In this document: piece after piece, positions 47,853 through 57,030 of the stretch
Layout of the letters: each line of letters begins with the position of its first letter
Numbering within the stretch: position 1 is the stretch's first letter
DNA from: Leuconostoc citreum
GTDB lineage: Bacteria; Bacillota; Bacilli; Lactobacillales; Lactobacillaceae
DNA length: 64,000 nucleotides
Assembly: GCF_004354555.1 (NCBI RefSeq)
Contig: NZ_PUFH01000002.1
Span: 1 to 64,000 of the forward strand
Direction of reading: 5' to 3'
Notes under the pieces: generated by a model
What the model was told of the DNA's origin: nothing
The model's database searches: none
The model's input: only the letters and a program-made list of their open reading frames with translations
Made by a program: the position numbers and the translations under genes

Positions 47853-47888
47853 AAAAAGCCTTGATTTTCTGTATCATCAAGGCTTTTT
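47853..47888. terminator. Terminator between convergent genes
   Basis: AAAAAGCCTTGAT, loop, ATCAAGGCTTTTT, with a short insertion before the right arm. It lies between the dehydrogenase operon and gshA. Confidence 0.85.
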
Positions 47889-48013
47889 ATATAGCTTATT
47901 TAAGTCAGTATAAGTAATGATAGTTGTTTTTACGTATGATTTGATAAGCAATAACAAAGGAAAACTATACGAAAAAGTGACAATTAGTTTATTGCTGGCG
48001 AAACATGAATCAA

Positions 48014-49474
48014 TTAATCTTGATTAGTCATCAATTGGGTCAAATCTTGGCTTTGGGATAATAACCAAGTATGAGATTTATCACTAATTTTGAGTTGATT
48101 ATTTTGATATATAGTTGTGTTAAAGCCGAGTTGATGCGCTTGAATATAACTTTGTCTTATTTGTTTAGGAATCCGCTCAAATATGTCATTCGAATTTTCG
48201 GATTGGCGTTGATTGCGCAAGGCAATACCTTGTTTTCGACCAAAAGCCATGAGTGATTCATCTTTTATCTCGCTAACTAATTGCCCACTGATTGTTAAAT
48301 TTGGTTGCTTTAAAGCAGTATTGACGTTATTTAACGCGGATATAAAATCAAGTTTCAATTTTTCTGGTGCTGCTTCAGCAATGATTGTTAAGCGTGATAA
48401 CAATTGATAAGCTTGTGATTTGAGCTCAGCTGACAACTCACTACCGGCTGGTTGTAAAGCAACCAAATGATTCTTATTTTTCGCAATACGTAATTTTTCT
48501 GGTTCCCAATTTTCAGGATTGATGATGGCATCGATAATGAGTAGATGGAGAAAACTTAATGCGTCTTGTGATATACCATCGACAGTAAAAGGATTAATAT
48601 CAAACATACGAAATTCTAGGTAGTCCGCGCCGTTAATGCGCAAGTCATTGGGACTACCAGATGCACGAAGTCTTACTGGGCCATAAAATTCACTTTTGTC
48701 GTAGAGATCCCCATTGGTAATGTGGTTAGTTAGTTGTTTAATATGTGTGTTAAAGTCGGTATAGTTTACATCGATGTGAGGTTGATTGGTAAAGCCAAAA
48801 TTACTTGCACGCCAAGACCTTACAGGTTGGCGCTTACGATAATTATTGGGCAAATTTGCTGATGAATTTTCATTCACTGGCGCAGCGCCAAACAAGTAGG
48901 TTAATAGCCAACGATAGCCAGCTATTTGTTGAGCAATTTGGAAAAACAATTTATTTTTTGCGGTGACATAATCGGTAAGTGCATGTTGGTTAGCGTAATT
49001 TTTGATGACACTATCTTCTGGTGAAAAATTGACATGAATTCCCGTCATAATGTGTTGAAAAGGACCATACCGCAGAAATAATACATCGCGATATTTTTGA
49101 TACCATGGTCGTTCAAAGTGTGTTTTTAGAAAAATAATGTCGGCTTCTCTCAGATAAGGTGGCATTGATAGTGGCCAAATAAATTCATTCCCTTGTAGTG
49201 ACTGCGTCAGCATGAACTGCAGTTCATGAAGATGTTGTAATGCTGCTGAAGAAGATGACTGTACTGCGGTAACCACTTCTTCCTGACTTTCTGAGAAGTC
49301 AGTTTGGAAGTAGGGATGTGTTTTTCGCTTACCAAGAGATGCGGGATGGGGATGCTGTGATAATGATAAGGTATCTGTTTGTACACGATGTTCTTCAATT
49401 TCGATGCCAAATTTACCAGAAAATAAATTACTATTTAAATTATTTGAGCTGATGTTTTCATCATTTGTAGTCAT
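48014..49474 (-). CDS. gshA: Glutamate-cysteine ligase
   Basis: GshA joins glutamate and cysteine in the first step of glutathione synthesis. The 486-residue protein begins with KFGIEIEEHRV, and has HPHPASLGKRKTHPYFQTDF, TGIHVNFS and YLEFRMFDINPF, matching the ligase domain of lactic acid bacterial GshA/GshAB. The ATP-grasp (GshB) domain of bifunctional GshAB is absent, so it makes gamma-glutamylcysteine unless a separate gshB exists. The ATG at 49474 follows AGAGGAG. Confidence 0.9.
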   Translation of the reverse strand: MTTNDENISSNNLNSNLFSGKFGIEIEEHRVQTDTLSLSQHPHPASLGKRKTHPYFQTDFSESQEEVVTAVQSSSSAALQHLHELQFMLTQSLQGNEFIWPLSMPPYLREADIIFLKTHFERPWYQKYRDVLFLRYGPFQHIMTGIHVNFSPEDSVIKNYANQHALTDYVTAKNKLFFQIAQQIAGYRWLLTYLFGAAPVNENSSANLPNNYRKRQPVRSWRASNFGFTNQPHIDVNYTDFNTHIKQLTNHITNGDLYDKSEFYGPVRLRASGSPNDLRINGADYLEFRMFDINPFTVDGISQDALSFLHLLIIDAIINPENWEPEKLRIAKNKNHLVALQPAGSELSAELKSQAYQLLSRLTIIAEAAPEKLKLDFISALNNVNTALKQPNLTISGQLVSEIKDESLMAFGRKQGIALRNQRQSENSNDIFERIPKQIRQSYIQAHQLGFNTTIYQNNQLKISDKSHTWLLSQSQDLTQLMTNQD

Positions 49475-49664
49475 ATAATCTCCTCTTTGCAAGCACTTTG
49501 CCTTCTAGTGTACCGCACTTTGCAGTCAAAGCGTTGTGAAATGATTAGTCTTGTCAATGTGATTTTTATATTATATATGTGATAAAATATGTTGAACGTT
49601 TGAAATTCATTTGTATTACATACTGAGACAAACCTATAGTTATTCACTCAATGGAGACGCAAGC

Positions 49665-50969
49665 ATGTTTCATTCTTTTTTGAATCTACTCAACGCCCTA
49701 ACATGGTCGGCTTTTGAAGCTTTTGCTATGATAAGTTGGTTTGATATATTGTCTGGCCAAAAAATCACAAAACATAAATTTTGCATGCTACTATTACTTA
49801 TATATATCGTGAGTATGGTATCTAATGGTGTTGGCTCACCATTTGTTAGAGCAACATTAGCATCAACTATAAATATTGTTTTGTTGTACTATATTGGCTG
49901 TCGAGAACGCTTTTGGCATGATAGTCACTTAGTTATCTTACTTTGTGCAGTAGTTAGCACCTTAATGACTTATGGATTAATGAATCCAGTGACTCAGCTC
50001 ACTACATTAGCGGGTTGGTCAGTTCAGTATCAGGTTATCAGTAATCTCTGTGTTAATATCGTGACAACATTTGTGGTTATTATGTTACGTTGTTTCAGAT
50101 TCAAGTGGGTGCCAGGTGAGTTTTTACAAGCACACATGAAACAGCTGATGTGCCTTTTAGTCATTAGCATATTTTTACGTATATGGGGTAATTATCAGGC
50201 CTATCATTTTGCGCGCAACCACTATACTATGTCAATTTGGCGTGAATTAGTTTGGTTATTAATGATAGTGGCTATAGTATTGGTGCCCATGCTATATCGC
50301 TACTATGAACAACTACAGAATAAGGTAGAGCAACACTTTGAAGCATTATCTGCATCGCAATATTATGTTAATCAATTAGAAAAGCAATATGCTGAGTATC
50401 GTTTCTTTAAGCATGATTATAAGAATATATTAGCTAGTTTAGAGTATGCTATTCAGACGGAGAACATGCACGATATTAAGGAAACATATTATTCTGTTAT
50501 TAGACGTAGTCAGCTACTGTTACCTAAAGAAACAATGTTGCAGCTTAGTCAATTATCAGATATTCAGTTGCGTGGCGTCATTCTGGTGAAGTATCAGTTG
50601 GCAGCAGAGCACTCAGTGAATATTACGTTATCAGTAGATAAATTATTTGATAATACCAGCATTGAAAAAGACATCGATTTTTATCGTGTGGTGGGAATTT
50701 TATTAGATAATGCGATAGAGGCAGTCAGTCTAACAACTGATAAAAAAGTGTCGATTATTTTTTCAAAGGACAATGAGATTATTATTGTTAATTCTTACCA
50801 AGAAAATATAGATATTCACCGTATAGAAGAGTTGGGTTATTCGTCCAAAAATACACACGAAGGTATTGGTCTTAGTTTCATCACACGGTATACGATGCAA
50901 CAGCCATTAATTGAGCATTGTACAATAATAGAAAATAGACAATTTATCCAAAAGTTAATAGTGGGGTGA
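49665..50969 (+). CDS. Sensor histidine kinase (HPK10/AgrC-type)
   Basis: This 434-residue kinase has six or seven membrane helices in the first 215 residues, then a kinase region with the H-box FKHDYKNIL (phosphorylated His) and a GHKL ATPase with VGILLDNAIEAVS and HEGIGLSF. HPK10 kinases usually sense peptide pheromones and pair with LytTR regulators. The ATG at 49665 follows GGAG at 8 bases. The response regulator follows directly. No pheromone precursor gene with a double-glycine or AgrD-like leader is visible nearby. Confidence 0.88.
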   Translation: MFHSFLNLLNALTWSAFEAFAMISWFDILSGQKITKHKFCMLLLLIYIVSMVSNGVGSPFVRATLASTINIVLLYYIGCRERFWHDSHLVILLCAVVSTLMTYGLMNPVTQLTTLAGWSVQYQVISNLCVNIVTTFVVIMLRCFRFKWVPGEFLQAHMKQLMCLLVISIFLRIWGNYQAYHFARNHYTMSIWRELVWLLMIVAIVLVPMLYRYYEQLQNKVEQHFEALSASQYYVNQLEKQYAEYRFFKHDYKNILASLEYAIQTENMHDIKETYYSVIRRSQLLLPKETMLQLSQLSDIQLRGVILVKYQLAAEHSVNITLSVDKLFDNTSIEKDIDFYRVVGILLDNAIEAVSLTTDKKVSIIFSKDNEIIIVNSYQENIDIHRIEELGYSSKNTHEGIGLSFITRYTMQQPLIEHCTIIENRQFIQKLIVG

Positions 50970-50974
50970 TGATA

Positions 50975-51691
50975 ATGCATTATTATCTATTAGAGGACAA
51001 TATTGTTCAACAACTCCGTATCAAGCGTATTCTACCTCATTGTGAAGTATTTGGTCAGCCCAAGCAGTTTTTATCAGTGCTAATGTCTGATAAGCAGCCT
51101 AAAATTATACTACTTGACTTGGAAATCAATCATCATAATTATACCGGCTTGAGCATAGCACAATTTATCAGAAGTCGAGATGTTATTTCGCCAATTATTA
51201 TTGTGACAACACATACCGAATTAATGGCCACCAGTTATCAATATCAAATTAGCGCTTTAGACTTCATTAATAAATTTCAAGCTGAATCTATTTTTAAGCA
51301 ACGGTTAGTATCTGCAATTACTACTGCTGAAAAACAACTTGCTGAACACGTGATAGCAAAACCTGATTTTATAGCTATTCCCAACGGTAGAAAGTCGGAA
51401 AAAGTTGACATACACGAAGTAGTCTATATCGCATCAGATGTGTTGCGTAGTCATCGGTTAATTGTTTATAGTGAGAAAAGTCAACTTAGCGTGCGGGGGA
51501 CGATGCAGCACATTGAACAACTACATAAGGATTTAATGCGAGTTCATGCTGCTTATATTGTTAATCGGCACAAAATAGCGTCGCTGAACACAAAAGAGCG
51601 GACTTTGACGTTAACTAATCAGGCCAGGGTACCGTTATCCAAAAAGTATTACAAAAAATTGCAAGCAGTGATGGCACAGGACAAGCATTAG
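50975..51691 (+). CDS. LytTR-family response regulator
   Basis: This 238-residue protein has a receiver domain (LLEDN acidic pair, phosphoacceptor Asp in IILLDLEI, Thr/Lys-side positions IIIVTTHTE) and a C-terminal LytTR DNA-binding domain (PNGRKSEKVDIHEVVYI through VPLSKKYYKKL). It is the partner of the upstream kinase. The ATG at 50975 lies 8 bases after GTGGGG; earlier in-frame GTG and ATG codons sit too close to it or overlap the kinase stop. Its targets are unknown. Confidence 0.88.
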   Translation: MHYYLLEDNIVQQLRIKRILPHCEVFGQPKQFLSVLMSDKQPKIILLDLEINHHNYTGLSIAQFIRSRDVISPIIIVTTHTELMATSYQYQISALDFINKFQAESIFKQRLVSAITTAEKQLAEHVIAKPDFIAIPNGRKSEKVDIHEVVYIASDVLRSHRLIVYSEKSQLSVRGTMQHIEQLHKDLMRVHAAYIVNRHKIASLNTKERTLTLTNQARVPLSKKYYKKLQAVMAQDKH

Positions 51692-51705
51692 CATGAGTGA
51701 ACTTT

Positions 51706-51734
51706 TTGAAAAGCATAGTAAAAACCACTATAAT
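51706..51734 (+). promoter_or_regulatory. Sigma-A promoter of FAD-protein gene
   Basis: TTGAAA, 17-base spacer, TATAAT, located 61 bases before the start codon. Confidence 0.8.
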
Positions 51735-51795
51735 GGTAACTAGTTTATAGATAAAAAAATGCGTCTATTGTTGTACGCTATGGAGAGAAAAATAT

Positions 51796-53652
51796 ATGCA
51801 AGTTGCAATTATAGGTGCCGGTCCTCGGGGACTAGCAGTAGCTGAGCGATTAATTAATTTAGCTAATGACGACACGCAAATTGATGTTCAAATTTATGAT
51901 CCACACGCGATTGGGGGACGTGTGTGGGATCCGTTTTTATCACAAAATAGATCTTTTCTCATGAATACAGTTATCGATCAAATTACTTTGTTTAATGATG
52001 AATCCATTGAAAATGGGGGGAAACCTTTACCAGGGCCTAACATGTTCCAATGGTTAGAGTCAGAAGCGAAAGATTTTTTGTCCCATCACCAAGAATTCGA
52101 TGCGAGTTATACTAATGAATTATCGCGTTTGACGCAAGTTGGTGATTTTGCAACACGTGGTATGATGGGTATATATGCTGCCTGGTTTTTTGAATGGTTA
52201 ATGCGCCGAGTACGACATAATCAAACATTAAATTTTACTCAGCAAAGCGTGATGAATGTTCAGAAACTAGGCGAAAAGTTTCAATTAATGCTCAATGATG
52301 GGACACAATTATTAGCAGACCACGTTGTGATGGCATTGGGTCATTCAGATGATAACTTAACTGACGAAGAACAGGGCTTTAAGACATTTGCACAAAATAA
52401 GGGGTTACATTATTTATCACCTATGCATCCGGCGGAGGCAGATTTATCGGTATTTAATGAGAATGATAAAATTATTATACGTGGTCTTGGGCTGAGTTTC
52501 TTTGATTATATGACTGCTTTATCAGTGGGTAAGGGTGGACGTTTTATTCGCGACGAAAATGATAATCTGATTTATAAGCCTTCAGGACATGAACCATTGG
52601 TTGTGGCGGGGTCCCGCCGTGGTTTTCCGTTGCATGCTCGGGGTGTTAATGAAAAATCAGCCAGTGAATTATACGAACCAAAATTTTTCACTATAGCTGC
52701 CTTGGAGGCGTTGCGTGCGGCTGGCAATGGTCATATTCAATACCAAGATTTTGAAAACCTTGTCGTTAAGGAAATGACATATAAATATTTGTTGAATCGT
52801 ATTAATCAACCAGATAGCTCACTAACTTATGATCAATCTGAGGCACTAAAACAGGCGTTGCTAACAAGTATTGATTTAAAAACGACGGCTGAAGAATACG
52901 GCTTAGATGACGTTTTTGAATTTGATATTGCTTTAATCCGTAATCCAGCGCGAGATTTACCAAATGATGCTGACTATACGACATGGATGCAGTCTTATTT
53001 ATCAGCAGATATTCATGATGCACGTTTGGGTAATAAGAGCGCACCGTTTGCCGGTGCATTTGATATCCTTCGTGATATTCGTGATCGCGTACGTTATATA
53101 GTAGAACGCGATTATTTTACTGCTGAAGATTATGAAAAGTTTTTGGAACATTTCAAACCATTTGATGCATTAGTATCCGTGGGTCCTCCTTTGGAGCGAA
53201 TTGAGCAATTACTCGCGCTGATGAAGGCGGGATTATTTAAGATAACAGCGGCCAACATACATGTTACGACTGACGCTACAGGATTTGAGGCCAGTGATTC
53301 TCGTGGGCAATTATTTCATGGCAACGCACTCGTTGAAGCGCGCCTTGGCGCAACAAATCTTTCATTATCTCGTAACCCATTAATCGCCAATCTGCGTGAC
53401 AATGGTATGTTTGTACAACCTAGAAAAATACGTTCTGATGGCACTAGTTATCAATTAGGTGCAGCCAATATTAATAAGCAGACCTTTGAAGTTATCAATC
53501 GTGATGGGGAAACAATCAATCATTTATATCTTTATGGGATTACCTTGGAAGGGCTAAAATGGTTTGGTACAGTTATTCCAAGGCCAGGTGTTAATACACT
53601 TGTTTTACGTGAAGGTGCTTGGATCGCACAACGAATTTTAGCTTATGCTTAA
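51796..53652 (+). CDS. FAD/NAD(P)-binding flavoprotein of unknown substrate
   Basis: This 618-residue protein starts with a dinucleotide-binding motif VAIIGAGPRGLAVAERL and carries a second Rossmann-like segment with VVMALGHSD and IIIRGLGLSFFDY. The length and C-terminal part (NHLYLYGITLEGLKWF) match a family of FAD/NAD(P)-binding proteins widespread in lactic acid bacteria, with no established reaction; distant relatives are amine or flavin monooxygenases. It stands alone behind its own promoter. Confidence 0.8.
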   Translation: MQVAIIGAGPRGLAVAERLINLANDDTQIDVQIYDPHAIGGRVWDPFLSQNRSFLMNTVIDQITLFNDESIENGGKPLPGPNMFQWLESEAKDFLSHHQEFDASYTNELSRLTQVGDFATRGMMGIYAAWFFEWLMRRVRHNQTLNFTQQSVMNVQKLGEKFQLMLNDGTQLLADHVVMALGHSDDNLTDEEQGFKTFAQNKGLHYLSPMHPAEADLSVFNENDKIIIRGLGLSFFDYMTALSVGKGGRFIRDENDNLIYKPSGHEPLVVAGSRRGFPLHARGVNEKSASELYEPKFFTIAALEALRAAGNGHIQYQDFENLVVKEMTYKYLLNRINQPDSSLTYDQSEALKQALLTSIDLKTTAEEYGLDDVFEFDIALIRNPARDLPNDADYTTWMQSYLSADIHDARLGNKSAPFAGAFDILRDIRDRVRYIVERDYFTAEDYEKFLEHFKPFDALVSVGPPLERIEQLLALMKAGLFKITAANIHVTTDATGFEASDSRGQLFHGNALVEARLGATNLSLSRNPLIANLRDNGMFVQPRKIRSDGTSYQLGAANINKQTFEVINRDGETINHLYLYGITLEGLKWFGTVIPRPGVNTLVLREGAWIAQRILAYA

Positions 53653-53750
53653 GAAATTGTCTGATAAATCAGCTAGTCACATGGTACACTATGAGTAATT
53701 AAGCACGTAGATCCGCAATATTTTATAAGTTAAGGAAACTAGGATAAAGT

Positions 53751-54572
53751 ATGACAAATATTCAGCTGATAGCAACTGATTTAGATGGGACGTTTTTAGC
53801 AGATGATAAAACATTTGATAAAGCACTATTTAAGGTTGTCCTAGAAAGATTAAAAGCAAAAAATATTGGTTTTGTGATAGCAACAGGTGTCCATCAGGAG
53901 CGTATTGAGATGTTGTTAGCTGATTTTTTACACGCTGGCTTATTTTATGTCACAAATAATGGCGCACGCGTTATTGCGCCTAATGGTGAGGTACTTTATA
54001 ACCAAGCAATACCTTGGTCAGTATTGGCGCAAATTCAAACCTTAATCACAGCCTTTGAACCAAAGCCAGATCAAGGTTTGGTTTATTCGACTGATGACAC
54101 AGCTTATATACCGCGAAGTTTTTCTCATTTAGCCACTGCTGATCGGTTAAAATATTTTAAAAAAGTGATTTTGTTTGACGATGTATCTGAAATCGTGACG
54201 CCAATTTTTAAAGTAACCATGAATTGGATAGATTTTGATGAAAGTAAATTGTATGCTGCGGCTAAACAAGCTTTAGGCCATCAAGTACACGTGACAGAGA
54301 CAGGGACGGGTGCGATTGATATTGTGCCAGCAGGTGTCAATAAAGCAGTCGGATTAAAGGTTTTAGCAGATAATTTAGGGATTCAATTATCACAAGTCGC
54401 AGCTTTCGGTGATGGGGGCAATGACATCGAAATGCTGACACAGGTGGGGTACCCATACATTATGCCCAATACTAAACTTTCTGGTGATTTCTTACCAGTT
54501 GTGGCTGATAACAATCATGCTGGTGTGCTAAGAACCATTTTAACGATACTAGAAAAAAGCAGTGTGAGTTAA
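53751..54572 (+). CDS. Cof-type HAD phosphatase
   Basis: This 273-residue protein is a HAD hydrolase of the Cof (IIB cap) subfamily: motif I DLDGTFLADD with nucleophile Asp, motif II in VIATGVH, the Lys in NKAVGLK and motif IV FGDGGNDIEML. Members dephosphorylate sugar phosphates, flavin nucleotides or similar metabolites; the substrate is not evident. The usual Thr/Ser-Arg of motif II (TGR) reads TGVH, a mild deviation. Confidence 0.88.
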   Translation: MTNIQLIATDLDGTFLADDKTFDKALFKVVLERLKAKNIGFVIATGVHQERIEMLLADFLHAGLFYVTNNGARVIAPNGEVLYNQAIPWSVLAQIQTLITAFEPKPDQGLVYSTDDTAYIPRSFSHLATADRLKYFKKVILFDDVSEIVTPIFKVTMNWIDFDESKLYAAAKQALGHQVHVTETGTGAIDIVPAGVNKAVGLKVLADNLGIQLSQVAAFGDGGNDIEMLTQVGYPYIMPNTKLSGDFLPVVADNNHAGVLRTILTILEKSSVS

Positions 54573-54586
54573 CTCACACTGCTTTT
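54555..54586. terminator. Perfect palindromic terminator
   Basis: AAAAGCAGTGTGAGTT and AACTCACACTGCTTTT form a 16-bp perfect palindrome that contains the stop codons of both convergent genes. Confidence 0.85.
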
Positions 54587-55476
54587 ATATGCTCATTGAT
54601 AAACGCTAGCTTTTCATAATAAATAGCGGATGTATTATAGTCACTTGGACCATGATCAGCATTGGGTATGATAAGAGTTGTTGGTTTTTTTCCTACCAAT
54701 CTGTGATAATCTTCTGCAAGTTTGAGACTTTGTAGATAAGGCACAACATGATCTTTAGTGCCGGCGATAAGTAACGTAGGTGGTGTGGATGGTGTGAAAT
54801 AAGTTGCAGGATTGGCCTGCTTAACTAATGAGGGGACGCTATCAGGGCGATTGCCTTGTAACATAATGCCTTCGAAGGCTATCGCTGAACCTGTTTCCAG
54901 AAATTTTGGGATTATATGCAATTGATTAAATTGTGTTGCAAACTGGTCGACTTGATAAGGGCCGTACAGGCCAATAACACCGGCTACTTTTGGGAATTGA
55001 TCTAGGAATCGATGGTTTGGTATGTGACCAAGTGTCACGTTTGCAGCAAAACTAGCAGCGGCTAACATAGCTAATTGTGCGCCACTAGATTCACCAATTA
55101 AAATGACGTGTTGCATATCAAGATTGTACATTGTTGCACTGCGCGTTAAAAAATCTAATGCCGCACGGATTTCTGCAATTTGATTTGGAAACTCACAATA
55201 AGGTGGTACATTTAAACGATAATCCATGCTAATCACAGCAAACTGATCAGTTAAAAATCGTAAACTTGGATTTAGTTTGAAAGATGATTTTTTACCACGC
55301 AGAAGGCCGCCACCATATAAGTCTAAAATGACTGGGAAAGGTTTGACACCACTAGGTAAGTAGATGTCTAAAGTGTGTCGAGAACCAGTAGCATAAGGTA
55401 AATCTTGTATGACCGTCTTGGCTGTATTGGGCACAGTTGCTGGCGTAAATTGATAAACTTGATCTTTAAATAACAT
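54574..55476 (-). CDS. Alpha/beta-hydrolase esterase (BD-FAE/HSL-like)
   Basis: This 300-residue hydrolase has an oxyanion region DLYGGGLLRG (HGGG variant with Tyr for His), the nucleophile elbow GESSGAQLA, an acid in AGTKDHVVP and a His in NADHGPSDY. It resembles small esterases or BD-FAE-type enzymes acting on acyl or feruloyl esters. The ATG at 55476 follows AAAAGGA; the longer frame would begin with TTG inside that region. It stands alone. Confidence 0.85.
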   Translation of the reverse strand: MLFKDQVYQFTPATVPNTAKTVIQDLPYATGSRHTLDIYLPSGVKPFPVILDLYGGGLLRGKKSSFKLNPSLRFLTDQFAVISMDYRLNVPPYCEFPNQIAEIRAALDFLTRSATMYNLDMQHVILIGESSGAQLAMLAAASFAANVTLGHIPNHRFLDQFPKVAGVIGLYGPYQVDQFATQFNQLHIIPKFLETGSAIAFEGIMLQGNRPDSVPSLVKQANPATYFTPSTPPTLLIAGTKDHVVPYLQSLKLAEDYHRLVGKKPTTLIIPNADHGPSDYNTSAIYYEKLAFINEHIKAV

Positions 55477-55526
55477 CGGCAATCCTTTTAATTATTTCTA
55501 TTTATTTCAGTATACAAAAAATGGCA

Positions 55527-55553
55527 ATAAAAAAGACCTGTTAAGGTCTTTTT
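55527..55553 (-). terminator. Terminator near yagU-like gene
   Basis: AAAAAAGACCT, loop GTTA, AGGTCTTTTTTT, directly downstream of the YagU-like gene on the minus strand. Confidence 0.8.
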
Positions 55554-56093
55554 TTAAATAGTTGTTAAATGTCCATGCTTGTCTTTGGCGATAAGATAAT
55601 AAACAGTTGCTGCAATCGCCCAAGCCCAAACGATGTGGCCGAAAAATTCTGAAAAATGTTCAGCAAAAGGCTGATGCCAAGGGGCCGGCACTGTACCAAA
55701 AGCTGGCATTAAAATAACATGCCAGACGACCCAAAGGACAACGCCATAAACGGCACCTTGCCAAAGGCCAATGAGTGGCCAGTATTGAGATACAAAAACG
55801 TAGAGTATCGCAAAAACAATGGCGAACGAAAAGTGTAATAACAATGTAAACCAAAAAACTTTTTGATCTTGAGAATAGTACACAAATGCGTGAACAAGTT
55901 TATCTGAAAAACCCAATTGTTCGGCCATATGTTGTGGTGGATTGGTCATATTACGTGCGATGGTGCGTGGTGGTAAAATAGCTTCCCAGCCTATTTTTAC
56001 CATCCCAGATATCATACCGGCTATAAAACCATAAAAAATGCTTTTGCTTGTGATTTCAAGCAAGTTAGCTTTGGGTTTTTGTAATGTGAACAT
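55554..56093 (-). CDS. YagU/DUF1440-family membrane protein
   Basis: This 179-residue protein has four or five membrane helices and the DUF1440 motifs GFIAGMISGMVKIGWEAILPPR and PPQHMAEQL, plus WHQPFAEHFSEFFGHIVWAW near the C terminus. In enterobacteria YagU contributes to acid tolerance; its mechanism is unknown. It follows the DoxX gene by 40 bases on the same strand, so the two may be co-transcribed. Confidence 0.85.
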   Translation of the reverse strand: MFTLQKPKANLLEITSKSIFYGFIAGMISGMVKIGWEAILPPRTIARNMTNPPQHMAEQLGFSDKLVHAFVYYSQDQKVFWFTLLLHFSFAIVFAILYVFVSQYWPLIGLWQGAVYGVVLWVVWHVILMPAFGTVPAPWHQPFAEHFSEFFGHIVWAWAIAATVYYLIAKDKHGHLTTI

Positions 56094-56133
56094 GTGTGTT
56101 ATTTCCCCTCTAATAACGGTATTTTTTTAAAGA

Positions 56134-56649
56134 TTATTTGACACTAATATCATTGTTCAAGAACGGCATCTTTGAACGTAGGAATGGTGTAACCCATCTG
56201 TCTAAGCCAATTTTTCCTGAATTGAATCCGGAAATGAGCAATAGACCACCTAAAATAATGTAGGTTGGGTTGACTGAAACAACGCCTGCACCAAGATAAG
56301 AAAAGTTCATGACTAATGCGAAAAATGCTGCGGCAAGTGTTAACGTGCCAAAAATTAGGCCGAGTCCAACCAGTAGTTCACCCCAAGATACTAAGAAAGA
56401 AAAGGCAGCAGTAGAATGACCGTTGTTGGTGAAAGTAGTCAAGAACCAGTCATATAGCGGAAAAGCTTTTGCCCCACCGGGTGCAGTAACAGGATTTTTA
56501 ATTGCCCCCATAATTAAACCAGATGCATCAAATGGTTTGGGACCAGTTAATTTTTCAAAACCGTCCTTTGCCCAAGCAAACCCCAGATAGAGCCGAATAA
56601 TAGTCAATCCCCACATTGCAATTTTTGAATGACGTAACCACGCTAACAT
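56134..56649 (-). CDS. DoxX-family membrane protein
   Basis: This 171-residue protein has four membrane helices, with LTIIRLYLGFAWAKDGFEKL at the N terminus and GELLVGLGLIFGTLTLAAAF and LGGLLLISGF later, the layout of DoxX/DoxD-like proteins. In other bacteria these relate to quinone-linked sulfur or redox chemistry and stress. A strong promoter precedes it. Function here is not known. Confidence 0.85.
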   Translation of the reverse strand: MLAWLRHSKIAMWGLTIIRLYLGFAWAKDGFEKLTGPKPFDASGLIMGAIKNPVTAPGGAKAFPLYDWFLTTFTNNGHSTAAFSFLVSWGELLVGLGLIFGTLTLAAAFFALVMNFSYLGAGVVSVNPTYIILGGLLLISGFNSGKIGLDRWVTPFLRSKMPFLNNDISVK

Positions 56650-56703
56650 AACGATTTTCTCCTTATCATATAATTATTATCGTGCTTTCTATTACAATAA
56701 GTA

Positions 56704-56732
56704 AGTATAATGGTTTTATTGTGAAATGTCAA
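56704..56732 (-). promoter_or_regulatory. Sigma-A promoter of doxX
   Basis: The minus strand has TTGACA, 17 bases, TATACT, 55 bases upstream of the doxX start; the -35 box is perfect. Confidence 0.8.
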
Positions 56733-56950
56733 ACAATTCCAAGTGTTTACTTGTAAAATAATAGTAAAAGAAAGTGCGTTAATTTTAAAAGGATTTTTTA
56801 ACTTGAATTTAATCTTGAATCGTTAATATATAGTTATTGATAAGAACAAATAACACTTATTAATTGAACAGAACCCTGCAGATGATATAGGATTTTCATT
56901 TCATTCTCTCCCAAATCTTCTCTTCTCATTCTTGAATATATTTTCTTTCT

Positions 56951-56990
56951 CCCGTATTGTTAACAGATGCGGGGTTTTGTTTTTACAAAA
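56951..56990 (+). terminator. Plus-strand terminator in intergenic region
   Basis: CCCGTAT, loop TGTTAACAG-like, ATGCGGG followed by GTTTTGTTTTT. It has no annotated plus-strand gene upstream, which suggests a small RNA. Confidence 0.5.
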
Positions 56991-57030
56991 AAGCCAGTAG
57001 ACGCTACCATGATTGTCTGCTGGCTTTTTT
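56987..57030 (-). terminator. Terminator of ECF S-component gene
   Basis: AAAAAAGCCAGTAGAC and GTCTGCTGGCTTTTTT form a stem with a 12-base loop overlapping the end of the ECF gene. Confidence 0.85.

Larger units (their letters stand above)
56650..57028. other. Gene-free region with promoter and possible small RNA
   Basis: The 379 bases hold the doxX promoter at the left, a T/C-rich stretch around 56900-56950, and two terminators at the right: one for plus-strand transcription (56951-56990) and one for the ECF gene on minus. No protein gene is credible. Confidence 0.55.

Noticed and set aside
51693-51743. 16-codon ORF after the LytTR regulator
   Set aside because: It contains the TTGAAA-17-TATAAT promoter of the next gene and has a poorly spaced ribosome site, so it is more likely noncoding.
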